In this document: positions 1 to 9,100 of the stretch, in pieces | Layout: every line of letters begins with the position of its first letter | Position numbering within the stretch: position 1 is the stretch's first letter | From: a bacterium BRH_c32 | GTDB taxonomy: Bacteria > Bacteroidota > Ignavibacteria > Ignavibacteriales > Melioribacteraceae | Direction: 5' to 3' | DNA length: 64,000 bases | NCBI GenBank assembly: GCA_001516025.1 | Contig: LOEU01000021.1 | Span: 62,001-126,000 of the forward strand | Translations under genes and position numbers: made by a program | Notes under the pieces: model-generated | What the model saw: the letters and a program-made list of their open reading frames with translations, nothing else | Told to the model about the DNA's origin: nothing | Databases searched by the model: none

Positions 1-173
1 CCGGTTTTTTTGAAAAAATTGGAGTTAAAAGAGGACGTGATAAAAGAATCGATAAAATTGAAGATCTCCTTGAAGAAATAGAAGACCAATTAAATAAGAA
101 ACAAAAGATTCTCTTCAGTCAAATAGAGAAACCAAAATTAAATCCTTTAAGTAAAAAAGAATTGTCTGAATAG
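1..173 (+). CDS. C-terminal tail of an unidentified protein (5' end outside window)
   Basis: The frame is open from the left edge to a TAG at 171-173 and encodes 56 residues. The segment is strongly charged: the middle, starting RIDKIEDLLEEI, looks like an amphipathic helix or short coiled coil, and the end is a hydrophilic tail finishing in KKELSE. There is no recognisable domain in what remains, so I do not assign a function. It could equally be the cytoplasmic tail of a membrane protein or the end of a soluble one. It reads in the same direction as the following operon but is separated from it by 155 bases that hold a probable promoter. Confidence 0.55.
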   Translation, partial: GFFEKIGVKRGRDKRIDKIEDLLEEIEDQLNKKQKILFSQIEKPKLNPLSKKELSE

Positions 174-247
174 GCAGTATTCAGTCAATTTATTAACACT
201 TTCAAGCTAAACCATTGATATTGGTTTAATAAGGAAATGGCAGATGA

Positions 248-289
248 ATGACTTAAGTCATAAAATATAAATAAATAAATTGTTATATT
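248..289 (+). promoter_or_regulatory. Crp/Fnr-family operator with class II promoter geometry
   Basis: Bases 248-261 are a perfect 14-base palindrome, ATGACTTAAGTCAT, with the TGAC-N4-GTCA core typical of Crp/Fnr-family sites (NnrR/DNR/HcpR-like rather than classical CRP). A good -10 element, TATATT, lies at 284-289. If transcription starts near 296, the palindrome is centred at about -41.5, the exact position of class II activators in this family, and no -35 element is needed. The first gene begins at 329 behind a strong Shine-Dalgarno (AAAAGGAG). The regulator itself is not in the window, so the identity of the binding protein is inference. Confidence 0.45.
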
Positions 290-328
290 CTTCTAGTAAA
301 CAAGGTTTTATAAAAAGGAGTAATAAAA

Positions 329-709
329 ATGTCTAAAACAGAAAGAGAAAAACTTGACAATCGAGTGCTCAAAGCACAATTACTTACCTTTTCTATCGAC
401 AATGAGATAGCCCGATTAAAAAAAGAGAATGCGTGGATTAACGGAGATCGCAATGCCGTTACCCTGCAGAAAAATTCACGTTTACGTGTTGTTTTAATGT
501 CCCTGCACAAAGGTGCTACCCTACGCGAACACAAGGTTGAAGGACCAATAACTTTATTTATTGTATCTGGTAAAATAAATTTCATTTCGGAAAAAGAAAA
601 AGTCAAAGTAGAAACTAATGGGTTAATCGTATTAGAAAAAGCAATTCCTCACGATGTCGAGGCTTTGGAAGATACAACTATCATACTTACAATCATTCAA
701 GCAAAGTAA
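329..709 (+). CDS. Cupin-domain protein
   Basis: A 126-residue protein with a single small beta-barrel (cupin) domain over about residues 50-123. Motif 1 is seen around H68 (LREHKVEG) followed by a glycine turn at 80-81 (SGK); motif 2 contains H108 (KAIPHDVEA). The first 45 residues are a polar helical extension. Such stand-alone cupins bind a metal or small ligand and are often sensors or minor enzymes; the ligand cannot be told from sequence. A strong AAAAGGAG lies 7 bases before the ATG. It is the first gene of a run of six same-strand genes and lies just downstream of the Crp/Fnr-type palindrome, so it is probably induced by that regulator. Confidence 0.8.
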   Translation: MSKTEREKLDNRVLKAQLLTFSIDNEIARLKKENAWINGDRNAVTLQKNSRLRVVLMSLHKGATLREHKVEGPITLFIVSGKINFISEKEKVKVETNGLIVLEKAIPHDVEALEDTTIILTIIQAK

Positions 710-778
710 CGCTCGTACTAATTTAGGGGATTTTAAAACTCAAATTCGATTAAAAACATTTATTTAATGGAGGTCGTT

Positions 779-1378
779 ATGTTACTTAAATCAAAATTTT
801 TGCAGATATTATTTTTATCTCTATTTACACTACTTTATACGAACACGGTTTCTGCACATTGTGATTCTATGGTAGGTCCCGTCGTTAAAGCATCTCAGAA
901 AGCGCTTGAGACCGGGAATATCAATTATGTGCTAATCTGGGTCCAGGAAAAAGATGAAAAAGATATAAAAGAAATGTTCGATAAAGTCAATAAGGTAAGG
1001 TCATTAGGAAAAGAAGCTAAGGATCTTGCCGATTTATATTTCTTCGAAAATGTAGTTAGAATACACAGGATGGGTGAAGGAGAACCATATACAGGATTGA
1101 AACCTGTCGGATATAAACCGGAAGAAGGAATTGAGGCTGCTGATGTTGCAATCGAAACTAATTCTATCGATAAACTATTATCCGGACTCAATGAGGAATA
1201 TCATGCAAAAATTAAAGATTATTTTGCCGATGTACAATCAAAAGAGAATTATGATGTCAATGATCTAAAAGCCGGAAGGGAATATGTTGAATCTTATGTC
1301 CATTTTATCCATTATATAGAAACACTTTATAGTGGTGGCGAGAGTGAAATGGATGGACATAATCATAATCATAAATAG
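779..1378 (+). CDS. Secreted DUF6448-family protein
   Basis: A 199-residue exported protein. The ATG at 767 overlaps the ribosome binding site GGAGG (769-773), so the ATG at 779, five bases downstream of it, is the real start; it opens directly into a signal peptide (residues 1-26, cleavage before AHCDSM). The mature protein shows the DUF6448 pattern: AHCDSMVGPVV at its N-terminus, VLIWVQEKDE near 51-60, and RIHRMGEGEPYTGLKP near 94-109. The tail is histidine-rich (HNHNHK). Conserved His and Cys residues suggest metal binding, but the family has no known function. It lies between two cupin genes, 13 bases before the second, and probably shares their transcript. Confidence 0.85.
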   Translation: MLLKSKFLQILFLSLFTLLYTNTVSAHCDSMVGPVVKASQKALETGNINYVLIWVQEKDEKDIKEMFDKVNKVRSLGKEAKDLADLYFFENVVRIHRMGEGEPYTGLKPVGYKPEEGIEAADVAIETNSIDKLLSGLNEEYHAKIKDYFADVQSKENYDVNDLKAGREYVESYVHFIHYIETLYSGGESEMDGHNHNHK

Positions 1379-1391
1379 AGAGGAATATTAA

Positions 1392-1706
1392 ATGTCAGAA
1401 ATAATTTCAAGTGAGAAATTAATTGACTCAATTAATTATCAAAATGGTTCAATTGTAAGTAAACAGATAATTAAAAAACCCAATGGAAACATTACTCTGT
1501 TCGCATTCGATAAAGATGAGTCTTTAACAGAACATACATCACCTTTTGAAGCGATAGTTTATGTAGTTGATGGAGAGATGGAAATCAAGATTGGCGGAAA
1601 TCCATATAATGTTAAAGCCGGTGAAATAATAATTATGCCTCCAAATGTTCCGCATGCATTATTAGCAAAAGTAAAATCTAAAATGCTTCTAACTATGATT
1701 AAATAA
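1392..1706 (+). CDS. Small cupin-domain protein
   Basis: A 104-residue single-domain cupin. The metal-ligand set is visible: H48 and E53 in EHTSPFEA, and H88 in NVPHALLA, with the glycine-rich turn DGEMEIKIGG between the two motifs. The size and layout match small quercetinase-like/Cupin_2 proteins found next to redox and stress genes. A GAGAGGA ribosome binding site precedes the ATG. It is a distant relative of the 126-residue cupin two genes upstream, sharing only the fold. The substrate is unknown. Confidence 0.8.
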   Translation: MSEIISSEKLIDSINYQNGSIVSKQIIKKPNGNITLFAFDKDESLTEHTSPFEAIVYVVDGEMEIKIGGNPYNVKAGEIIIMPPNVPHALLAKVKSKMLLTMIK

Positions 1707-1727
1707 TTTTATGATGGGTACTAAATT

Positions 1728-4556
1728 ATGGAACAAAATCGACATGGTATAAATAATAAAAAGATTTCTCAGCTCGAAAAGCTATTTGTTTCATCACCGA
1801 ATGAGATAAAATATTACAGTCTGAAAGAGCTTCAGAAGAAAAAATATAATATTGAAAAACTTCCCTTCTCCATTCGTATATTGCTCGAAAACGTAATCCG
1901 TAATTACAATGGCTTTAGCGTTAATGAAAAGCATTTAGAAACAATTCTAAATTGGAAGCCGAAACCGGCTGTAGAAGAGATTCCATTCTTACCCGCAAGA
2001 GTTTTAATGCAGGATTTTACGGGCGTTCCTTCAGTTGTGGATATCGCATCAATCAGATCGGAAGTTACCCGGAAGGGTGGTAATCCAGAGATGATCAATC
2101 CTAAAATCCCTGTCGATCTGATAATTGATCATTCCGTTCAAGTCGATTTTTTCGGCACAAACTATTCCTACCGGAAAAATGTTAAGTTAGAATACGAACG
2201 AAATCACGAACGATATTCATTATTGAAATGGGCAAGCTCATCATTTAATAATTTCAGAGTTCTGCCTCCGGGTATGGGTATATGCCACCAAGTTAATCTT
2301 GAGTATCTCGCAAATGTCGTTACAATTCGTGATGGTGTTATCTTTCCTGATACTTTAGTCGGGACCGATTCCCATACACCGATGGTAAATGGAATTGGAG
2401 TGGTCGGTTGGGGAGTCGGTGGTATCGAAGCAGAAGCCGCAATGCTTGGGCAACCTATTTATATCATGCTCCCCGAGGTTATTGGTTTGAAACTGACCGG
2501 TAATTTACGTGAAGGCACAACTTCCACCGATCTGGTTTTGACAGTTGTCGATATTTTGAGGAAACAAGGTGTGGTAGGGAAGTTTGTTGAAGTTTTTGGA
2601 GAAGGATTAAAAAATCTCACAGTCCCCGACCGCGCAACAATCTCAAATATGTCCCCTGAATTTGGATGTACAATAACTTATTTCCCCTCTGATGAAAAAA
2701 CTTTGGAATACTTAAAAATTACCGGCAGGGATCAAGATCATATTGACGTTGTCGAGAATTATCTAAAATCGAATTTACTCTGGCGAGAAAATGAAGAGCT
2801 GATAAACTATTCGGAGATACTAAAATTGGACCTTGGGGATATTGTCCCTTCTATTGCTGGTCCTAAAAGACCTCAAGATAAAATTTCATTGAGTAAAGCT
2901 AAAAGCAAATTTATCGATATCCTGAAAAGTAATTTTGAAAGAGATTACATCACGATGGAAGAAAGAGCTGAAGGGAGATGGCTGAATGAAGGGGGCAATT
3001 TCGGGAAATCATTCTCTAAGCAGGATCCTAAAATACTTGAAAATGCAGGGATAGAAATAGAAACGCAAAAAATTGTAAGAGATGGACTCAAAAGTGTAAA
3101 AATAAAGATGACTGATAATGAATTTCTCCTAAGCGATGGTTCAGTAGTGATTGCTGCAATAACAAGTTGCACAAATACATCCAACCCGAGTGTTATGATC
3201 GGTGCAGGTTTGATTGCAAAAAAGGCTGTAGAAAAAGGTCTTAAGACAAAGCCGTGGGTTAAAACCAGCTTGGCTCCCGGTTCAAGAGTTGTAACCGAAT
3301 ATTTCGATAAAGCTAATTTAACTCCTTTCCTGGAGGCACTTGGATTTCATGTGGTCGGCTACGGCTGCACAACGTGCATCGGTAATAGCGGTCAATTACC
3401 GGCTCATATTAGGCAAGCGGTAGTTGATGATAAACTTGTTGTCGCTTCTGTTCTTTCAGGAAATAGGAATTTTGAAGCCCGTATTCATCCTCTTATTAAG
3501 ATGAATTTTCTAACATCTCCTATCCTTGTTATTGCCTATGCTCTCGCAGGAAGGATCGATATCGATCTCTATAATGAACCGCTTGGCTTCGATCCTAATT
3601 TCCAACCCGTCTTCCTAAAAGATATTTGGCCCTCCTCCGAGGAGATTCAAACGGTTATGAAGGAGGTTCTTAATTCGGAAGATTATAAAAAAAATTACGA
3701 AAGCATCTTTTTGGGCGATGAACAATGGAATTCACTTAAGACTGTGAAAAGTCAAGCATATAACTGGGATGAGAAATCTTCCTACATAAAGGAAGCTCCT
3801 TTTTTCAAAAACATATCTACTGTCCCTGAAGAAGCTTCCAAAATAGTTTCTGCACGGGTGTTGCTAAAACTTGGTGATTCGGTTACAACCGATCATATTT
3901 CGCCCGCCGGTGCAATAGCAGAAGATTCTCCCGCCGGTCAATACCTAAAATTAAATGGAATTGAAAAAAGCGATTTCAATTCTTACGGCTCAAGGAGAGG
4001 AAACCATGAAATCATGGTTCGAGGAATCTTCGCAAATGTTCGATTAAAAAATCAGTTGGTGAATAAAGAAGGAGACTGGACTCTCTATCATCCAACCGGT
4101 GAAATTATTCCGGTATTCGGTGCTGCAATGAAGTATAAAGAAAATAATACTCCGCTTATTATCATTGCCGGTAAAGAATACGGCAGCGGCTCCTCAAGGG
4201 ATTGGGCTGCCAAAGGAGTTTCGCTTTTAGGTGTTAGAGCTATACTCGCCGAAAGCTTTGAAAGAATCCATAGAAGCAATCTTGTCGGTATGGGCGTTTT
4301 ACCACTGCAATTTAAAACCGGTGAAAATTGTGATTCGTTAGGACTTGATGGAAGTGAGGTATTCGATATTCAAAACTCAGATGAGAATTTAACTCCAAAT
4401 GGAGAGATTAATGTTATTGCTACAAAAATAGATGATTCTAAAATAGAATTTAAAGCTATTATGAGGCTCAATTCCTCAATTGAAATCGAATATTATCAGA
4501 ACGGCGGAATACTCCAATATGTTTTACGGAATTTTCTTAAAAAAAATAAAAATTAA
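1728..4556 (+). CDS. acnA: Aconitate hydratase A (AcnA/IRP1 type)
   Basis: Interconverts citrate and isocitrate through cis-aconitate in the TCA cycle, using a [4Fe-4S] cluster. All family signatures are present: PARVLMQDFTGVP near 90, GTDSHTPM near 214, cluster cysteines C481 (in SCTNT), C547 and C550 (in GCTTCIG), and the swivel-domain motifs SYGSRRGNHE and GSGSSRDWAAKG. At 942 residues it is about 50 longer than E. coli AcnA, mostly from extra sequence between the AGPKRPQD motif and the SCTNT cysteine. The ribosome binding site is weak. In E. coli the AcnA type is the stress-resistant isoform; its place in an operon with cupins and a flavin reductase behind a Crp/Fnr-type site is unusual for a TCA enzyme. 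Confidence 0.97.
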   Translation: MEQNRHGINNKKISQLEKLFVSSPNEIKYYSLKELQKKKYNIEKLPFSIRILLENVIRNYNGFSVNEKHLETILNWKPKPAVEEIPFLPARVLMQDFTGVPSVVDIASIRSEVTRKGGNPEMINPKIPVDLIIDHSVQVDFFGTNYSYRKNVKLEYERNHERYSLLKWASSSFNNFRVLPPGMGICHQVNLEYLANVVTIRDGVIFPDTLVGTDSHTPMVNGIGVVGWGVGGIEAEAAMLGQPIYIMLPEVIGLKLTGNLREGTTSTDLVLTVVDILRKQGVVGKFVEVFGEGLKNLTVPDRATISNMSPEFGCTITYFPSDEKTLEYLKITGRDQDHIDVVENYLKSNLLWRENEELINYSEILKLDLGDIVPSIAGPKRPQDKISLSKAKSKFIDILKSNFERDYITMEERAEGRWLNEGGNFGKSFSKQDPKILENAGIEIETQKIVRDGLKSVKIKMTDNEFLLSDGSVVIAAITSCTNTSNPSVMIGAGLIAKKAVEKGLKTKPWVKTSLAPGSRVVTEYFDKANLTPFLEALGFHVVGYGCTTCIGNSGQLPAHIRQAVVDDKLVVASVLSGNRNFEARIHPLIKMNFLTSPILVIAYALAGRIDIDLYNEPLGFDPNFQPVFLKDIWPSSEEIQTVMKEVLNSEDYKKNYESIFLGDEQWNSLKTVKSQAYNWDEKSSYIKEAPFFKNISTVPEEASKIVSARVLLKLGDSVTTDHISPAGAIAEDSPAGQYLKLNGIEKSDFNSYGSRRGNHEIMVRGIFANVRLKNQLVNKEGDWTLYHPTGEIIPVFGAAMKYKENNTPLIIIAGKEYGSGSSRDWAAKGVSLLGVRAILAESFERIHRSNLVGMGVLPLQFKTGENCDSLGLDGSEVFDIQNSDENLTPNGEINVIATKIDDSKIEFKAIMRLNSSIEIEYYQNGGILQYVLRNFLKKNKN

Positions 4557-4575
4557 TGAAATAGAGAGGTGGATT

Positions 4576-5247
4576 ATGGATGATTATAAAGTAAAAATTA
4601 TTAATATAGAATATGTAACGCCCGATGTAAAATCATTAAAGTTTGAAAAACCTGAAGGATTTAGTTTTGAGCCCGGGCAGGCGGCTGATGTTTCTATTAA
4701 TCAGCCCGATTTAATTAATGAAAAACGCCCGTTCACTTTTACAGGTTTAAATGAATCGGATTACCTTGAATTCACAATAAAAATATATAACGATCATAAT
4801 GGTGTTACCAAAAAAATTGCTAATCTTAAACCGGGTGATGAACTTATAATTAGTCCGGCTTGGGGTTCAATCAGTTACAAAGGCGAGGGAATATTCATAG
4901 CCGGTGGTGCTGGTGTAACTCCTTTTTTAGCTATTCTTAGAAGTCTTGAACGTAGAAATGAAATTCGTAATAACAAACTTATATTTGCTAATAAAACAGA
5001 AGCGGATATTATACGCAAAGATGAATTTGAAAAAATATTGGGTAAGAATTTTATAAATATACTATCAAACGAAAAATTAGAAAAATATTCCTATGGATAT
5101 ATTACCGAAGATTTTCTTAAATCAATGTCCGGTGATCTTAATAAAATGTTTTATCTCTGTGGACCTCCTCCGATGATGGACGCAGTGGAAAAACAATTAA
5201 AGAATTTACATGTCGATGAAAATTCGATTATAAAAGAAGCATTCTAA
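4576..5247 (+). CDS. FAD/NAD(P)-binding oxidoreductase of the ferredoxin-NADP reductase superfamily
   Basis: A 223-residue flavoprotein reductase. A longer frame opens inside acnA, but the ATG at 4576 has a GAGAGGTGG ribosome binding site and begins at the fold boundary. The FAD-binding barrel carries RPFTFTG (51-57); the nucleotide-binding domain carries GGAGVTPF (110-117) and YLCGPPPMM (193-201). There is no 2Fe-2S ferredoxin domain and no haem domain, so it must pass electrons to a separate partner. Relatives include the reductase parts of flavohaemoglobin and of Hcr-like proteins. It lies 19 bases after acnA and 27 before the AhpD-like gene. A decayed second copy of its C-terminal half is on the opposite strand at 5766-6032. 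Confidence 0.9.
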   Translation: MDDYKVKIINIEYVTPDVKSLKFEKPEGFSFEPGQAADVSINQPDLINEKRPFTFTGLNESDYLEFTIKIYNDHNGVTKKIANLKPGDELIISPAWGSISYKGEGIFIAGGAGVTPFLAILRSLERRNEIRNNKLIFANKTEADIIRKDEFEKILGKNFINILSNEKLEKYSYGYITEDFLKSMSGDLNKMFYLCGPPPMMDAVEKQLKNLHVDENSIIKEAF

Positions 5248-5274
5248 AACTTAAAAATAATCAAATAGGAAATC

Positions 5275-5613
5275 ATGAAAAATAATCAACTTTATCCGGA
5301 AGCAACAAGAGAAATTTCTGAAGAGAGAGCTGCTCTCGCACCTGAGATAACGGAAGCATTCCATAATTTCAGTAAAACAGTTTTTAAAGAGGGTGCACTT
5401 CCTGAAAAAACAAAACAACTTATTGCTGTGGCAGTGGCACATGTAACTCAATGTCCTTATTGCATTCGCGGGCATACTGCAAATGCTATGAGAAAAGGTG
5501 CAAGCAAAGAAGAGATCATGGAAGCCATTTGGGTTGCCTCAGAGATGAGAGCAGGAGCCGCCTACGCTCATTCTGCATTGGCAATAGATGAAATGGGAAC
5601 TCATAAATCGTAG
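5275..5613 (+). CDS. AhpD-like carboxymuconolactone decarboxylase family protein
   Basis: A 112-residue all-helical protein of the CMD/AhpD family. The redox centre is visible as C60-x-x-C63 with H67 (CPYCIRGH), the arrangement that gives AhpD relatives thiol peroxidase or disulfide reductase activity. The preceding KTKQLIAVAVAHVTQ helix is also typical. The gene starts 27 bases after the flavin reductase gene, suggesting a functional pair in which the reductase might supply electrons, although that link is inference. It is the last gene of the run that starts at 329. Confidence 0.88.
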   Translation: MKNNQLYPEATREISEERAALAPEITEAFHNFSKTVFKEGALPEKTKQLIAVAVAHVTQCPYCIRGHTANAMRKGASKEEIMEAIWVASEMRAGAAYAHSALAIDEMGTHKS

Positions 5614-5765
5614 GATCTATAAATCTCGAATAAGAATATAAATGATCTATTAGTCTTTATCTCGATCAACTTTCTATCAGATTATAAACAGGAAGGGATG
5701 GTGTGTGCAAGACAAAATCAATGAACTTCTCTACGAAATTACTCGAGCTAACGAAATAATCAAGA

Positions 5766-6032
5766 CTACTTTTCAAAGACTATCAAGTCGGTGGAAGCTC
5801 CCATCCTCTCAAGAATTGAATTAATACTCTTCACGAATTCATCTGGTCCGCAGACATAGAAATTTCTTTTTACGTCCACAATTTCCATCTTCAAATATTC
5901 CTCATCGATTCTTCCGAAATAATAACCTTGCTTACGCTCCTTTGTAAGAATATTAATAAATTCATTCTTTAACATCGCTTCAAATTCATCCTTAAGTATA
6001 ATATCTTTTTCTGACTTATTTATCGCCTCAAA
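5766..6032 (-). pseudogene. Decayed C-terminal half of a flavin reductase paralogue
   Basis: On the minus strand an open stretch of 88 codons ends in TAG at 5766-5768. Its translation aligns along its full length with residues 138-223 of the intact reductase at 4576-5247: NKSEKDIILKDEFE against NKTEADIIRKDEFE, then EFINILTKE against NFINILSNE, and FYVCGPDEF against FYLCGPPPM. A TGA at 6033-6035 interrupts the frame just upstream, and the FAD-binding half is missing. The only ATG in frame falls inside a conserved helix, so this is a remnant and not a gene. The flanks (5614-5765 and 6033-6184) hold nothing I can identify beyond the promoter region for the next gene. Confidence 0.75.
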
Positions 6033-6184
6033 TCAATACAGATTCTCATTTTAAGATAATGTTTCCGATACAAAGTCTCTTTTAAGTCCGTTTTCACTTC
6101 TTTTATTGGCATTCCGATTGCATTAATATCTAATTGATAGAAGAATACTAATAAAATAAATACAATCAACATATAGGAGGTCGA

Positions 6185-9100
6185 ATGAAAAAAGAACAAC
6201 GGGTAAATTATATCCTGTTGACATTTTTTACATTTTTTCTTTTCAGCGGAATAATTTATTCCCAAAATACAATCTTCACAAATCAAGTACCGGCTTCAAC
6301 GGGGAATGATAGTGATTATGAATTGGGAACTAAATTTAGCTCTGATCTACTCGCTAATGTCAATGCTATTCGCTTTTATAAAGCGGCGGGTGAGACAGGT
6401 ACTCACACAGGGAAAATATGGGATAATTCCGGCTCCCTCTTAGCTTCAGTTACGTTTACTAACGAAACAGCTTCCGGCTGGCAATCGATTAATCTTTCTT
6501 CTCCTCTTCTCATCCAGCCAAATACGGTTTATACCGTTTCGGTTAATTCTAATGTTATCTATCCGATTACACAAAATGAATTAGCAAGCCAAATTTCAAA
6601 TTCGTTCTTGAGAACGATTGCCGATAATAATAATGGTGTGTTCAATGAAACTCCCGGACAGTTTCCGGCGCAATCTTATAATAATTCAAATTATTATGTG
6701 GATATTTCGGCAGCCGCGCTAAATACTATCTTTACTACTCAACTTCCTACACAAGGCACCTTTAATGACGGTCCTTATGAAATGGGTGTAAAGTTCACTA
6801 CTTCTCAAATTGCTAAAGTAAAGAATTTTAGTTTTTACAAAACGGCAGGTGAATCGGGTGCTCATATCGGAAGATTATGGAATAGCACCGGTACTCAATT
6901 AATTTCTGCACCGTTCAGTACAGAAATTGGAACAGGTTGGCAATTATCCGATCCCCTAAGTTTCTATATCTTTCCGGGAAATACTTATACCGTTTCGGTT
7001 AATTCAAATACCGAATATGGTGCAGTCGGATTAAATTCACTAGATAATGCTGTTACTAACGGAATATTAAGTACAGTAGTTGGCAATAATGGAGTTTTCT
7101 CCGGTGCTCCGGGTACGGCAGGACAGTTTCCAAATTTCTCATTTAATAACAATAATTATTTAAGAGATATTGTTGTCGAGCCGGTTTATACTCCTGCAAT
7201 TCCAACGGCTTTATCTCCACTAAATAATGCATCCGGAGTATCAATCGAACCGATTCTTTCATGGTCTCCGGTAGCTTATGCACTTTCATATAATTTGCAG
7301 GTATCCACCGATCCTAGTTTCTCTACATTTTTGGTAAATGAAACCGGATTGACAACTACCACTTACTCATTAGGCACATTAGATAATGCAACAACATATT
7401 ACTGGCGAGTATCCTCGGTTGGTGAACTATCTTTGACTAATGGTTTTAGCTCAACTTATAGCTTCACTACGGTAAATAGTGTCCAAGTTGTTTTATCCTA
7501 TCCGGTAAATGGTGTCGAGCTTTTTACCTTAACACCAACTGTTTCATGGTATATGCCGATGGGTGGTTCTTGGAAATACGATCTCTTCTTATCAACAACA
7601 TCAAATTTCCTCGCTCCGCAAATTATTCCAAATATTAGCTCTACGAGTCAAGTAATTAATAACTTGGTTCCGGGCACTTTATATTATTGGAAAGTGAGAG
7701 TAAAAACCACTACGGGTGTAGTTGTTACTTATTCGCAAGTCGGTACTTTCAAATCATTCGGCAAGGCAGTAAAACCGGTTGCTTCGTATCCTATCGGTAA
7801 TCCTGTATTGAATACTTTCGTACCGACTTTATATTGGTACCTCAATGAAGCATCCACAGGTCTTACTTATGAAGTAGAAGTAAGAGAAGGAATGCCTGCG
7901 TCATTAACGGGTGTGGCAACTCACGGGAATGTCAATGCTCAAAATCTTACCGTAACCCTTCTCCCGGGCAAGCAATATTCATGGCAGGTACGTTCTAAAT
8001 CTGGTTCTGTTTATTCCGATTGGTCAGCTCCGGCAAGTTTCAAAACAATTCCATTGCCGACTCTCGTTGTTCCAACTCCATCTTGGCCCGTTGGAAATGC
8101 CTTAGTGTATTCAACTTCTCCATCACTCTATTGGTATCTTGGTGCAGCATCCACCGGTTTAACTTATCAGGTGGAATTTGTTGAAGGTCTTGCAACTCCA
8201 TTTTCAGGCACTCCATCAATTACAAATATCAATGCATTATCGGTTGCTCTGAGCAATCTAAATGCAGGTTCTGATTATAAATGGAGAGTCCGTTCCACAG
8301 ATGGAACAAACTTTTCGGCTTGGTCAAATGCAGCAGCTTTCAAAACTATTGCTCCTACTTCGGTAAGCCCCGTTATTCCATATCCATCATTCCCGGTTGG
8401 CGGTCAGTTGGTTTATTCAACAACTACTTCCCTTAATTGGTATCTGATGACTTCTTCTGCCGGATATACTTTTGATATTGAATTTTCAACAGGTGCTCTC
8501 ACCGGTACTCCTAGTGTAACTGGAATAACCTCGTTAAGTTATAATCTTACTTCTCTTACGGCAGGTGCAACTTACAAATGGAAAGTCCGTTCTAAACTAA
8601 ATGGTGTATATTCGGCTTGGTCTTCTGAACAGACATTTACAACTGTAAATAATGCACCAATTGCAGCAAAGCCAATACTTTCATGGCCTATTGGACGTGT
8701 AACGGTTTATACAAATTCTCCGAATCTTTCATGGTTCTTAAATAGCGGTTCTGCAGGTTTGACATATCAGTTATTGGTCGCAAATAATAGTGGATTTACA
8801 GGTGCTGCAGTTCATAATCCTGCCGTTAATCAATTCCAATTAAGCGGATTAACTTCAGGCACTACATATTATTGGAAAGTTCGTTCCTATGATGGCTCTG
8901 TCTATTCTAGTTTCTCTGATGTAGGCGTTTTTGTTACTCTAGCTACTAATGCATCTGTCGTACCAATCCCGGCAAGTCCTTCAGGCGGTGTTGAAATTGC
9001 AACTACTCCAATGCTATCATGGTTCTTACCGACTGCTTCAGAAGCATCTATTTATGAGCTTCAATATTCTAAAGATTCTGAGATGAATAATTCAATCAGA

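Noticed and set aside
193-236. Inverted repeat TAAACCA / TGGTTTA after the first partial gene
   Set aside because: There is no T run after it and the stem is AT-rich; it may be a weak terminator, but the evidence is too thin to list.
5705-5824. A GTG-started 39-codon frame (beginning QDKINELLYEIT) overlapping the decayed reductase
   Set aside because: Half of it is antisense to the pseudogene, it has no similarity I recognise, and it could be chance or another relic.
6020-6286. 88-codon minus-strand frame with CEDC and CKKC motifs
   Set aside because: Its first third is antisense to the signal peptide of the T9SS gene; the cysteine pattern comes from the reverse complement of ordinary codons.
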